From positions 1 through 13,875 of the forward strand of contig JAFGNI010000355.1 in NCBI GenBank assembly GCA_016927095.1: DNA of 13,875 nucleotides, read 5' to 3'. Numbering within the stretch: position 1 is the first letter of the stretch; every line of letters starts with the position of its first letter. The notes under the pieces are model-generated. The model saw nothing but the letters and a program-made list of their open reading frames with translations. It had not been told where the DNA came from and ran no database searches. This stretch comes from Anaerolineae bacterium (GTDB lineage Bacteria > Chloroflexota > Anaerolineae > B4-G1 > SLSP01). A program made the translations under genes and the position numbers. Positions 1-6,964 of this stretch are shown piece by piece.

Positions 1-98
1 CCGCTCCAGTGGCCGTGGCCAGTGAAGCGCCTATGTCGCACCTATATAGTTTATTATACCCCAGACTTCCCATCTGGACAGTCGCACCACGGGTTTTG

Positions 99-107
99 TG
101 ATATACT
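99..107 (+). promoter_or_regulatory. Candidate extended -10 promoter for the phosphotransferase gene
   Basis: TGATATACT reads as an extended -10 element (TG, one base, TATACT) about 110 bases before the likely start at 220. No convincing -35 box lies 16-18 bases upstream, which is tolerated for extended -10 promoters. A second AT-rich stretch at 42-59 could hold an alternative -10. Confidence 0.35.
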
Positions 108-219
108 GATTTGGCTAATCGCGCCCGCGCGGAGTTGGCGTGAGGTCCGCCGTATCGATATTGGCCGCTGGACAGGGCCGAGCATTGCCGAGCGACGGAG
201 AGGGAGATATCCACGCAGT

Positions 220-1209
220 ATGGCTTCCGACAGCAGTCCCGCCCACAGCACGGCATCTCGCGTCACCAGCCAGGAGCCGGACCGCGACGCGGCTGATAGC
301 AGAGAACAGGACGAGGCCATCATCGCTGCCATCGTCCGTTTTGGGCTTGAGGTCGCCGAGCTGGCGCTTGGCTCCGGCTCCTACAGCTCGACCGTGCGGT
401 TGCTCACATTGCGCAACGGTCAGCGTGCGGTCCTGAAGATACCCTATGTGCGACGCAAGCTCCACCGTGAGATCACGGCATTGGAGGCCCTCAAGTCGGA
501 TCTGCCGATCCCTGCGGTGTTGGATACGTGGATCCCTGATGACGATGGACCAGGGGCCATGCTGCTCTCGTACCTGCCCGGGGTCCCGGCGGACGAGGAA
601 GTCTCGCCAGCACTAGCGCACGGCATGGGCTCGCTCATCGCTGCGATGCACCAACACGGCCTGCCACGATATGGGGAGGTCTATCGCTTCCAAGCTGCCG
701 CCGGCGTCCGCAATCCCCCTGAGCAAGACTGGTGGGCTCTCATGGTCAGCCGCTTTGAGTTGTGGCGAGCACAGTGCGAAAGCGTGATGCCAGCCGACCT
801 CTTCGCGCGTAGCATCGCAGTGTATGAGAAACTCGCAGAAGCCCTGCCAGACCCCGACGGCCCCGTCTGGACCCACCACGACTATCGCCCGGGCAACGTC
901 CTGGTGCAGAGGGCGACCATCACCGGTCTGATCGATTTTGAATCTGCCCGCGGCGGCGCGGCTGATGTGGACTTCGTCAAGATGAGCCACGAGCTGTGGG
1001 AGCGAACCCCCGCGACGAAGCAGAGCTTCCTGGATGGGTACGCGAGCATCCGCCCCCTGCCCCCCATAGAAGAGACCCTGCCCTTCTACCAGCTGCACAA
1101 CGCCTTGGGTGGTATCGCCTGGTGCGTCCGGCGAACTAACATCAACGATCCGTTCTTCCAGGAGAACCTGGACGTCATACAAGCGCTGACTGCCCGATAT
1201 GGCGGCTAG
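220..1209 (+). CDS. Aminoglycoside/choline-type phosphotransferase (APH family)
   Basis: A 329-residue kinase-fold protein of the APH superfamily (PF01636 type), which transfers phosphate from ATP to a small-molecule hydroxyl. Visible kinase parts in order: a glycine/serine-rich nucleotide loop (GSGSYSST), the ATP-binding lysine K73 in VLKIP, a following E84, the catalytic loop HHDYRPGN with D221 and N226, and the metal-binding IDFE with D239. All key catalytic residues are present, so it should be active; the substrate cannot be read from sequence and need not be an antibiotic. The frame stays open upstream to 22, but ATG 220 has a purine-rich SD (GGAGAGGGAGA, 197-207), and the extra upstream residues look non-homologous. 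About 45 residues of polar N-terminus precede the fold. It starts a run of same-strand genes. Confidence 0.85.
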   Translation: MASDSSPAHSTASRVTSQEPDRDAADSREQDEAIIAAIVRFGLEVAELALGSGSYSSTVRLLTLRNGQRAVLKIPYVRRKLHREITALEALKSDLPIPAVLDTWIPDDDGPGAMLLSYLPGVPADEEVSPALAHGMGSLIAAMHQHGLPRYGEVYRFQAAAGVRNPPEQDWWALMVSRFELWRAQCESVMPADLFARSIAVYEKLAEALPDPDGPVWTHHDYRPGNVLVQRATITGLIDFESARGGAADVDFVKMSHELWERTPATKQSFLDGYASIRPLPPIEETLPFYQLHNALGGIAWCVRRTNINDPFFQENLDVIQALTARYGG

Positions 1210-1214
1210 GCGTC

Positions 1215-1238
1215 CGCGGTAACGCTCACTGTACCGCG
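1215..1238 (+). repeat. Small hairpin after the phosphotransferase gene
   Basis: CGCGGTA (1215-1221) and TACCGCG (1232-1238) are perfect 7-bp inverted arms around a 10-base loop, starting six bases after the stop codon. No T run follows, so it is at best a weak terminator or an mRNA 3' end structure. Confidence 0.3.
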
Positions 1239-1297
1239 TTCTGACACAGACGTCCTGTGCTAGCACCCGCTGCTCATCAATAGAGAGGAAAGGTGAA

Positions 1298-1681
1298 ATG
1301 GTCACGTCAGCTGCTGAGACAGTAGATGCCTATATCGAAGAGCAATCACCCCAGCGAGCCGAGATCCTCCGCCAGCTTCGAGCGCTCATCAAGGAGACCG
1401 CGCCCGAAGCGAATGAGACCATGAAGTATCGGATGCCCACCTATGAACTCGGCGACGGCGTCCTCTGCGCGTTTGCCTCCCAGAAGCAGTACGTAAGCCT
1501 CTACTTCGAGGTCGAAATGCTGGACCAGTACCGCGACGAATTCGAACATCTCAGCCTGGGCAAGAGCTGCATCCGTTTCCGGAAAATGGAGGATCTCCCC
1601 CTAGACGTCGCCAGGACAATCCTGGAAAGCACTGTCGACCGGTTGAAGGCCAGCCAATTCGGTGAGACGTCGAAAGAGTGA
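1298..1681 (+). CDS. DUF1801 (YdhG-like) domain protein
   Basis: A 127-residue single-domain soluble protein. It matches the DUF1801/YdhG family: an N-terminal helical YIEEQSPQRAEIL segment, the family hallmark MKYRMPTYEL around residues 44-53, then alternating strands (FASQKQYVSLYF) and a C-terminal helix. The biochemical role of the family is not established. Its length covers the whole domain and nothing appears missing. ATG 1298 follows a purine-rich SD (GAGAGGAAAGG), which supports this start. It lies 88 bases after the phosphotransferase gene and 25 bases before the next gene, so it may share a transcript with the downstream iron-sulfur protein. Confidence 0.82.
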   Translation: MVTSAAETVDAYIEEQSPQRAEILRQLRALIKETAPEANETMKYRMPTYELGDGVLCAFASQKQYVSLYFEVEMLDQYRDEFEHLSLGKSCIRFRKMEDLPLDVARTILESTVDRLKASQFGETSKE

Positions 1682-1706
1682 ACCGCATCGTCCGGGAACC
1701 CCAGGT

Positions 1707-2543
1707 ATGAGAGCTTGGCTCCAGTCCGCCATCGCGGACGAGATAAGCTCCTTCGCCATCTCCCAAGAGCCTCACACGAGCTGGAAAGCGCCGCTCGTAG
1801 GTATCGCCGACGCTCACGATACACTCTTCCTCAGGCTGAAGGAGGTCGTGCAGCCGAGGCACGCCCTGCCCGGGGACCTGCTCCCGTCCGCCCGCAGTGT
1901 GGTTGCCTTCTTCCTCCCCTTCGACGACGCCGTGCCGGGGAGCAACTACGTCGGCCGTTACGTCTCTGAGACCTGGGCCAGGGCCTATGTCGAGACCAAC
2001 GCCCTCATCGCAGCCATCAACCGGCGCCTTTCTGCGGAACTGGCGGACCGAAGCTATAGGGCCGCCTGCATCCCTGCCACGCACAACTTCGATGCGGAAA
2101 CGCTGATGAGCAGCTGGTCCCACAAGCACGCGGCCTACATCGCCGGCTTGGGGACTTTCGGGCTCCACCATATGCTCATCACGCCGCAGGGCTGCGCGGG
2201 CCGCCTCGGTACGCTTGTCACCGACGCCGCCATCCTGCCGACCCCGCGGCCTACGCACGAAGCTTGTCTCTACAAGCACAATGGAACCTGTGGCGCCTGT
2301 GTCAGCAGATGTGTGGTCACAGCCCTCACCACATCAGGCGACGCCTTCGATCGCCACGCCTGTTACGCCCTCTGTCTTGAGAACGGGGATCGCCACGCTC
2401 AGTTTGGGCTTGCCGACGTCTGTGGTAAGTGTGCTTCCGGCGTGCCCTGCAGCACCAGCGACCCGGTTGCTAACTTGCGCCACCAACGCAATCAACTCGG
2501 CTCTGGCTACTACGCGTGTACAGCGAGCCCCAAGTTCGGCTGA
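1707..2543 (+). CDS. Short QueG-like double [4Fe-4S] cluster protein
   Basis: A 278-residue protein related to the epoxyqueuosine reductase (QueG) superfamily. The segment around residues 147-173 (GLGTFGLHHMLITPQGC, RLGTLVTDA) matches the QueG-type fold. It is followed by a ferredoxin-like double cluster region: C187, C195, C198, C202 with CX7CX2CX3C spacing, then C219, C223, C239, C242 and C248. It is shorter than typical QueG and has no C-terminal HEAT-repeat extension, ending about 30 residues after the last cluster cysteine. The frame continues upstream to GTG 1662, overlapping the previous gene. ATG 1707 is preferred because similarity begins there, though its SD is poor. It may reduce a cobalamin- or flavin-dependent substrate; calling it a true QueG is not justified. 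Confidence 0.75.
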   Translation: MRAWLQSAIADEISSFAISQEPHTSWKAPLVGIADAHDTLFLRLKEVVQPRHALPGDLLPSARSVVAFFLPFDDAVPGSNYVGRYVSETWARAYVETNALIAAINRRLSAELADRSYRAACIPATHNFDAETLMSSWSHKHAAYIAGLGTFGLHHMLITPQGCAGRLGTLVTDAAILPTPRPTHEACLYKHNGTCGACVSRCVVTALTTSGDAFDRHACYALCLENGDRHAQFGLADVCGKCASGVPCSTSDPVANLRHQRNQLGSGYYACTASPKFG

Positions 2544-2577
2544 CGAATGGGTAAGCGTCACACTCCAGGCCTTTCTG

Positions 2578-2586
2578 TGGTATCCT
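2578..2586 (+). promoter_or_regulatory. Candidate extended -10 promoter for the AhpD-like gene
   Basis: TGGTATCCT fits an extended -10 (TG, one base, TATCCT) and lies about 30 bases before the GTG start at 2617. No good -35 box is visible. It supports the GTG start, since a transcript from here would begin just upstream of the GGAGG at 2608-2612. Confidence 0.3.
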
Positions 2587-2616
2587 ACGGCAGCCTGGAA
2601 TCATCCTGGAGGCCCT

Positions 2617-3102
2617 GTGGAACCCTTTAGACGTCGCACGTACCGTAACCTGCGGGAGGCACTCTCCGACTTCGGCGCTGTTTTGAGGCAGCGACAGGAG
2701 CTCCGCGCGCTGATGCGGGGTGAGGCGCTACCCCGTGCCTTCCGTGAGAGGCTGATGCTCGCTGTGACCGAAGTCAACCAGTGTCGCTACTGTGCCTATT
2801 ACCACGCCAGACAGGCCCTGGTCGAAGGACTGTCGGAGGACGAGATCGAGGCGCTCGCGGCAGGTGACTTCGCCGATAGTCCACCTGGAGAGCGACCGGC
2901 CCTCCTCTACGCGCAGCATTGGGCGGAGGCCGATGGTCGTCCGGACCCAGCGGCGCAGGTGCGCCTCGAGCAGCTGTACGACCCCGCAACAGCCAGGGCT
3001 ATCGAGTTAGCACTGCGGGTCATCCGCATTGGCAACTTGATGGGGAATACCTGGGACGGCATACTCTACAAGCTATCCGCCGGTCGCTGGGGAGGAACCT
3101 AA
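2617..3102 (+). CDS. Carboxymuconolactone decarboxylase / AhpD-like protein
   Basis: A 161-residue all-helical protein of the CMD/AhpD family. The peroxidase-type redox motif CxxCxxxH is intact: C56, C59 and H63 in NQCRYCAYYH. That pattern is typical of AhpD-like disulfide reductases and peroxidases rather than the decarboxylase proper. The rest, including EIEALAAGDF and the C-terminal ALRVIRIGNLMGNTWDGIL helices, fits the family. The frame is open far upstream to 2215, but that part overlaps the QueG-like gene out of frame. GTG 2617 is chosen because it has GGAGG four bases upstream, a candidate -10 just before, and begins where family-like sequence starts. It is 73 bases after the iron-sulfur gene and 38 bases before the membrane protein gene. 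Confidence 0.8.
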   Translation: MEPFRRRTYRNLREALSDFGAVLRQRQELRALMRGEALPRAFRERLMLAVTEVNQCRYCAYYHARQALVEGLSEDEIEALAAGDFADSPPGERPALLYAQHWAEADGRPDPAAQVRLEQLYDPATARAIELALRVIRIGNLMGNTWDGILYKLSAGRWGGT

Positions 3103-3140
3103 GCAGACTGCCCCATCTGTATCATAAGGAGACTGTCTTC

Positions 3141-3869
3141 ATGCCCGAGTACGCGCAGGAACCGCCAGCCTACTACCGGCAGCTTACGTTGGTGGCATCG
3201 CTCATCTTCGCTACGGTGGTCTGTGCCGGCCTACTGGCCCTCCGCATGGCCTATACCCGCGGCCTGATGTACGTGGGGCTGTTGTGGAACCTCTTTCTTG
3301 CCTGGCTGCCCCTGGTCAGTTCGCTGGCAGCCTACAATCTCTACCGCCGCTGGTATAGCCTCACGACCATCCTCGTCCTCGCATCTGCCCTGATTTGGCT
3401 TCTGTTTTTCCCCAATGCGCCCTACCTCCTCACAGACCTTATGCATCTCAAGGCCTCGGATGTGCCACTCTGGTATGATCTGATCCTCCTTGTGGCCTTT
3501 GCCTGGACGGGCTCTTTCCTGGGTCACGTGTCACTCTATCTGATGCAGTGCGTCGTGCAGCGTGTCGTTGGGCCGCTGCTGAGCTGGGTCTTCGCTCTGG
3601 GAACACTCGGCCTCGGCAGCCTCGGCATCTACCTCGGGCGCTTCCTGCGCTGGAACAGCTGGGACATCTTCACGCGGCCCGGTGAGATCCTCACTGACAT
3701 CTGGGAGTTCATTCGACATCCCTTTGCCCACCTTGAGGTGATCGCCTTCTCCGTGCTCTTCTACCTCTTCCTCGTGGCATCCTACTGGATGCTCGTCACG
3801 CTGACGCAGTTCGCTCGTGAGCAGCCGGCCAACGAGACGCCACAGAGGCTTCCTCGGCCCACCGGTTAG
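3141..3869 (+). CDS. DUF1361 integral membrane protein
   Basis: A 242-residue membrane protein with about six hydrophobic segments (roughly 15-35, 43-63, 75-92, 111-133, 143-166, 198-222). It carries both hallmarks of DUF1361 (PF07099): FFPNAPYLLTDLMH at 89-102 and GIYLGRFLRWNSWD at 162-175. The family has no established function. The conserved charged and aromatic residues at the ends of helices suggest a binding site, but that is inference. ATG 3141 has AAGGAGA at 3127-3133 as SD. The frame extends upstream to 2919, but that part overlaps the AhpD-like gene. The 38-base gap suggests co-transcription with that gene. Confidence 0.85.
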   Translation: MPEYAQEPPAYYRQLTLVASLIFATVVCAGLLALRMAYTRGLMYVGLLWNLFLAWLPLVSSLAAYNLYRRWYSLTTILVLASALIWLLFFPNAPYLLTDLMHLKASDVPLWYDLILLVAFAWTGSFLGHVSLYLMQCVVQRVVGPLLSWVFALGTLGLGSLGIYLGRFLRWNSWDIFTRPGEILTDIWEFIRHPFAHLEVIAFSVLFYLFLVASYWMLVTLTQFAREQPANETPQRLPRPTG

Positions 3870-3971
3870 TCAGGGACCAAAGCCTCGCACAACATGCTGC
3901 CTTCTTTACGGTGAGACGTAGTCAACCGCCTTTCAGTCCTAGTCGACGATGCACTTCGCGGCATTTGCCCC

Positions 3972-4002
3972 TTGACCCTCACGCAACGTTAGGGCGTACA
4001 CT
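3972..4002 (+). promoter_or_regulatory. MerR-type promoter with 19-bp spacer and internal dyad
   Basis: A -35 box TTGACC (3972-3977) and a -10 box TACACT (3997-4002) are separated by 19 bp, the over-long spacing typical of MerR-regulated promoters. The spacer holds an inverted repeat: CCCTCACG (3976-3983) and CGTTAGGG (3987-3994), matching at 7 of 8 positions around CAA. This resembles the TTGACCCTCACG operators of TipA/Mta-like regulators. Transcription would start near 4009, just ahead of the SD at 4012, which suggests the following regulator autoregulates, or once did. Confidence 0.8.
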
Positions 4003-4021
4003 ACATTCCATGGAGGCAGAT

Positions 4022-4603
4022 GTGAACAGATACACGGTGGGGCAATTGACCGCTATAGCCGGCGTAAGTGTTAGGACGCTGCACTACTACGATGAGATCG
4101 GGCTCCTGCACCCGTCGTCGCGAAGCGAGGCTGGCTGCCGGAGGACTATCGACAGGACTATGCGAAGCTTGAGGGAGAAAACAATGCTATTGACCGATGA
4201 AGAACTCTATGAAGGACTCGCCCAGGAGCAGGCGGAGCGCTACCAACGCGAGACCCGCGAAAGCTACGATCCGGCCCTGGTCGCCGAATCTGAGCGCCGG
4301 CTCCGCAAGATGTCCAAAGAACAGTGGCAGGCGCTCAAATCCGAGATCGGCGAGGTGACGGTGCAACTCGCTGAAGCGATGGAAAAGGGCCCTGAGAGCC
4401 CCGAGGTTCAGGAACTCGTCGCCTGGCACTTCCGGGTGATGGAGAAGTCCTATCCCGTCTCGCCCGATATCTACCAAGGACTGGCCCAACTCTACATCGA
4501 CCACGCTGAGTTCCGCGCCTTCTATGAACGTATCCGACCGGGTCTGGCCAAGTTCCTGAATGCAGCGATGACCTACTACGCCGCCGGGCTGGAGACATCC
4601 TAG
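4022..4603 (+). CDS. MerR/TipA-like regulator with internal deletion in the DNA-binding half
   Basis: A 193-residue protein built from a truncated MerR domain and a complete TipAS antibiotic-recognition domain (PF07739 type). Residues 4-38 (YTVGQLTAIAGVSVRTLHYYDEIGLL) are the standard MerR helix-turn-helix. The family normally continues from EAGYR into the second helix pair and a long dimerisation helix. Here EAGC-RR at 36-41 runs straight into TIDRTMRSL, which normally ends that long helix. From recalled family layout, about 60-70 residues are missing, with the frame kept. TipAS follows from residue 55 to the end (LTDEELYEGL ... FRAFYERIRPGLAKFLNAAMTYYA). GTG 4022 is preferred: GGAGG lies five bases upstream at 4012-4016, and the promoter places +1 near 4009. 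ATG 4010 is in frame but would be leaderless. It may be a pseudogene for DNA binding while still making the ligand-binding domain. Confidence 0.75.
   Translation: MNRYTVGQLTAIAGVSVRTLHYYDEIGLLHPSSRSEAGCRRTIDRTMRSLREKTMLLTDEELYEGLAQEQAERYQRETRESYDPALVAESERRLRKMSKEQWQALKSEIGEVTVQLAEAMEKGPESPEVQELVAWHFRVMEKSYPVSPDIYQGLAQLYIDHAEFRAFYERIRPGLAKFLNAAMTYYAAGLETS
4171..4186 (+). promoter_or_regulatory. Internal ribosome binding site and start for a TipAS-only product
   Basis: GAGGGAGA (4171-4178) lies five bases before in-frame ATG 4184, which begins at MLLTDEELYEGL, the boundary of the TipAS domain. Initiation here would give a 139-residue stand-alone ligand-binding domain. Streptomyces tipA is known to make such a short form (TipAS) by internal initiation, so this is a plausible second product that does not depend on the damaged MerR half. 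Confidence 0.55.
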
Positions 4604-4694
4604 GGCGATTAACCACTCGGGCAGGCTTGATAGGGCGTTGCTTGGCGGTGAGGCTGGCTGCGCGCCCATAGCTGGCGCGAACCGGTATAGGACG

Positions 4695-4714
4695 TCACGG
4701 AGGTACTCCCGTGA
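4695..4714. repeat. Short hairpin in the convergent gap
   Basis: TCACGG (4695-4700) and CCGTGA (4709-4714) are perfect 6-bp arms around AGGTACTC. An alternative pairing uses GGAG/CTCC in the centre with a bulge. It sits next to the larger hairpin at 4717-4752. Confidence 0.4.
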
Positions 4715-4716
4715 TA

Positions 4717-4752
4717 GCAACTTGCCCGGACGTCAGGGGCCGGACAAGTTGC
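4717..4752 (-). terminator. Long hairpin, possible terminator of the metal ATPase operon
   Basis: Arms 4717-4729 (GCAACTTGCCCGG) and 4740-4752 (CCGGACAAGTTGC) pair at 12 of 13 positions around a 10-base loop. The single mismatch is C-A on the + strand but becomes G-U on the - strand. The stem is therefore continuous only in RNA made from the ATPase side, whose stop codon lies 43 bases away. No U tract follows, so a canonical intrinsic terminator is not shown; it could instead be a 3' stabilising structure. Confidence 0.45.
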
Positions 4753-4794
4753 GGGATGGTCTGTACCAACGACAGCCGCGCGTTAGGGCATGGT

Positions 4795-6954
4795 CTACCC
4801 CGGTGCTCGATCTGTCGTGGTCCTGATTCGGCGCAGTCTCATCCCGTTCAGGATAACCGCCACCGAAGCACCAACATCGGCCACGATAGCCATCCATAAC
4901 GTAGCAATGCCTGCAACCGCGAGCGCAAAGACAAGCGCCTTGATTCCCAGCGCAAAGGCCACGTTGGCCCGAATCATCCCGTTCGTGCGTCGGCTGAGGC
5001 CCAGGATGTAGGGTAACTGACGCAGGTCATCGCCCATGAGAACCACATCGGCCGTCTCCATCGCCTGGTCGGAGCCCGCGCCGCCCATCGCAATGCCGAC
5101 GCCTGCCTGCGCAAGTGCCGGCGCGTCATTGACACCATCGCCGACCATAGCGACGATCTGACCGTCGCTCCCCAGCTCGCGTACGGCCGACACCTTTTCC
5201 TCCGGCAGCAACTCCGCTCGCACCTCATCAATCCCGACTTCCCCACCAATGGTGTTGGCCACGGCCTCTCCGTCGCCCGTCAGCATAACGGTTCTGACCC
5301 CAGCTGCCTTAAGCGCCGCAACGACCTCTCGGCTCTCCCGACGCGGTGTATCCGCGACCGCGAAGACCGAGCAGACGTCGTTACCGTGGCAGACCAGCAT
5401 CACCGTCTTGCCCTCGGCGGCCAGCCGCTCAGCGTCTCGGCAGACCTCCTCCGCGTGGGGCAGTTTGGCATCGAAGTAGGGATGGCTCGCCACGGTGACA
5501 TCCCGGCCCCCCACCCGGCCACGCACGCCTTGCCCGGCCATCACGGAGACCTCCTCAGAGGGCATCACCACCACTTGCTGGGCCTCAGCTTCAGCCATCA
5601 GCGCCCGAGCCAGAGGATGTGAGGACTGAGACTCAAGAGCGGCCGCATACTCCAGGCCGCGGTGCGGATGGGACAGATCCCGGCAGACCTCTAGTATGTC
5701 CGTTGTGACCGGGCGCCCCTCTGTCAGCGTGCCCGTTTTGTCGAAAGCCATCACACTGACCCGGCCCAGGGCCTCCAGCGTCCTGCCGCCCTTCACCAGC
5801 ACCCCCTGCGACGCGGCGTTTGTCAATGCACTCACAACGCTGACTGGGGTACTGATCACCAAAGCGCACGGACAGGCAATCACCAGCATCTGGAGCGCGC
5901 GCATCAGCCAGCCGCCCTCACCCAGGAACGGCTGCCCAAAGGCCAGCGGTGGCACCGCAGCAATCAGGAGAGCGACGACGGTCACCACAGGCGTGTAGAC
6001 ACTCGCAAAGCGATCTACGAAACGCTGCACCGGTGCTTGCTCGGACTGCGCCTCTTGGACAAGTTCAATCATCCGGCCCAAAGTCGTATCCTCGGCTAGT
6101 CGGGTAACCTCCACCTCCAGTGCGCCAAAGGTGTTGATCGTCCCGGCAAAGACGCTGTCGCCAGGCGATTTGTCTACCGGCACGCTCTCGCCAGTGATGG
6201 TGGCCTGGTCTACGGCACTGTCACCCTTGCGCACCACGCCATCCGCGCTTACGCGGTCACCAGGCCGCACCAGCACCCGATCACCGATGTCCAGTTCGGC
6301 AACGGCAACCTCTTGAAGAGCGCCGTCAGCCTGCATGCGGAGGGCCACAAGGGGGGCTAGCTCCAACAGGGCGTCCAGCGCGCCCCGGGCTTTCTCCGCT
6401 GCGTACCCCTCCAGGGCTTCACCCAACGCGAAGAGCACGACCACGATCGCGGCCTCTGCCCATTCACCAATCAGGGCCGCGCCCGTCACAGCGATGACCA
6501 TCAGCGAGTTGATGCCGAGGCTGTGTGCCATCCATACCTCTTGGTAGGCGTGCTGGACAACCGGGATGCCCCCAATGATGATGGCCAGGGCAAAGGGCAC
6601 AACGTGGGCCTCCGTAGGCACCGCCAGCAGCGACGCCACCAGCCCGGCCAACGTCAACACGCCCGCCATCACAGTCAAGGTGGTCGCCCGTGAGCTAAGC
6701 AGAAACCGCAGGAAACCGCTCCGCATCCGGCTCGGCCCGCCGGGTGAGGTGACCAGCGTGTGGCCAGTGTCCTCGACAATCCGGACAACCGGTCCGATGT
6801 CGAATTCCGGTGCCGATGCCTCAAGTGAAAGCTTGCCGGTCCCCACATCAACGTCGCAGCATTCTACGCCATCAAGGTGCTCGACAGCTGCCTTGATGCG
6901 ACCAGCACAATCGACGCAACTCAATCCTTCGACCCGATACGTCCGTTTTCCCAA
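4795..6954 (-). CDS. Zn(II)/Cd(II)/Pb(II)-translocating P-type ATPase (P1B-2)
   Basis: A 719-residue heavy-metal pump of the ZntA/CadA type that exports divalent soft metals across the inner membrane. Order: an N-terminal HMA metal-binding domain with C13 and C16 (GLSCVDC), paired TM helices from about 91 to 180, actuator TGES at 254-257, the transmembrane CPC at 361-363, phosphorylation D405 in DKTGTLT, a SSHPLARA nucleotide-binding motif, hinge GDGVNDAP at 605-612, and a last helix pair with K672 and D693. The last two match the lysine and aspartate of Zn/Cd/Pb ATPases rather than copper pumps. The frame extends to TTG 7026 inside the upstream arsR gene. TTG 6954-6952 is chosen because AGGGAG lies six bases upstream and this start leaves a 10-base gap after arsR. 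Complete and probably functional. Confidence 0.93.
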   Translation of the reverse strand: MGKRTYRVEGLSCVDCAGRIKAAVEHLDGVECCDVDVGTGKLSLEASAPEFDIGPVVRIVEDTGHTLVTSPGGPSRMRSGFLRFLLSSRATTLTVMAGVLTLAGLVASLLAVPTEAHVVPFALAIIIGGIPVVQHAYQEVWMAHSLGINSLMVIAVTGAALIGEWAEAAIVVVLFALGEALEGYAAEKARGALDALLELAPLVALRMQADGALQEVAVAELDIGDRVLVRPGDRVSADGVVRKGDSAVDQATITGESVPVDKSPGDSVFAGTINTFGALEVEVTRLAEDTTLGRMIELVQEAQSEQAPVQRFVDRFASVYTPVVTVVALLIAAVPPLAFGQPFLGEGGWLMRALQMLVIACPCALVISTPVSVVSALTNAASQGVLVKGGRTLEALGRVSVMAFDKTGTLTEGRPVTTDILEVCRDLSHPHRGLEYAAALESQSSHPLARALMAEAEAQQVVVMPSEEVSVMAGQGVRGRVGGRDVTVASHPYFDAKLPHAEEVCRDAERLAAEGKTVMLVCHGNDVCSVFAVADTPRRESREVVAALKAAGVRTVMLTGDGEAVANTIGGEVGIDEVRAELLPEEKVSAVRELGSDGQIVAMVGDGVNDAPALAQAGVGIAMGGAGSDQAMETADVVLMGDDLRQLPYILGLSRRTNGMIRANVAFALGIKALVFALAVAGIATLWMAIVADVGASVAVILNGMRLRRIRTTTDRAPG

Positions 6955-6964
6955 AGCTGTCTCC

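Noticed and set aside
61..77. Inverted repeat CCAGA/TCTGG
   Set aside because: Five-bp arms are expected by chance at this GC content, and there is no promoter relationship I can defend.
22..219. N-terminal extension of the phosphotransferase
   Set aside because: The extra 66 residues look unlike the family, contain the candidate -10 in their DNA, and lack an SD, while ATG 220 has a strong one.
613..1305. Antisense open frame of 230 codons opposite the phosphotransferase gene
   Set aside because: The + strand reading carries the kinase catalytic residues, whereas this frame has no motifs and no plausible start signal.
2215..2616. Upstream part of the open frame leading into the AhpD-like gene
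   Set aside because: It overlaps the iron-sulfur protein gene in another frame and shows no family similarity until just after 2617.
3120..3125. TATCAT as a -10 box for the DUF1361 gene
   Set aside because: There is no -35, and a transcript from it would begin inside or after the SD.
4604..4694. Possible small gene or mobile-element scar in the convergent gap
   Set aside because: The short open frames here have no SD, no recognisable sequence, and no terminal inverted repeats or target duplications.
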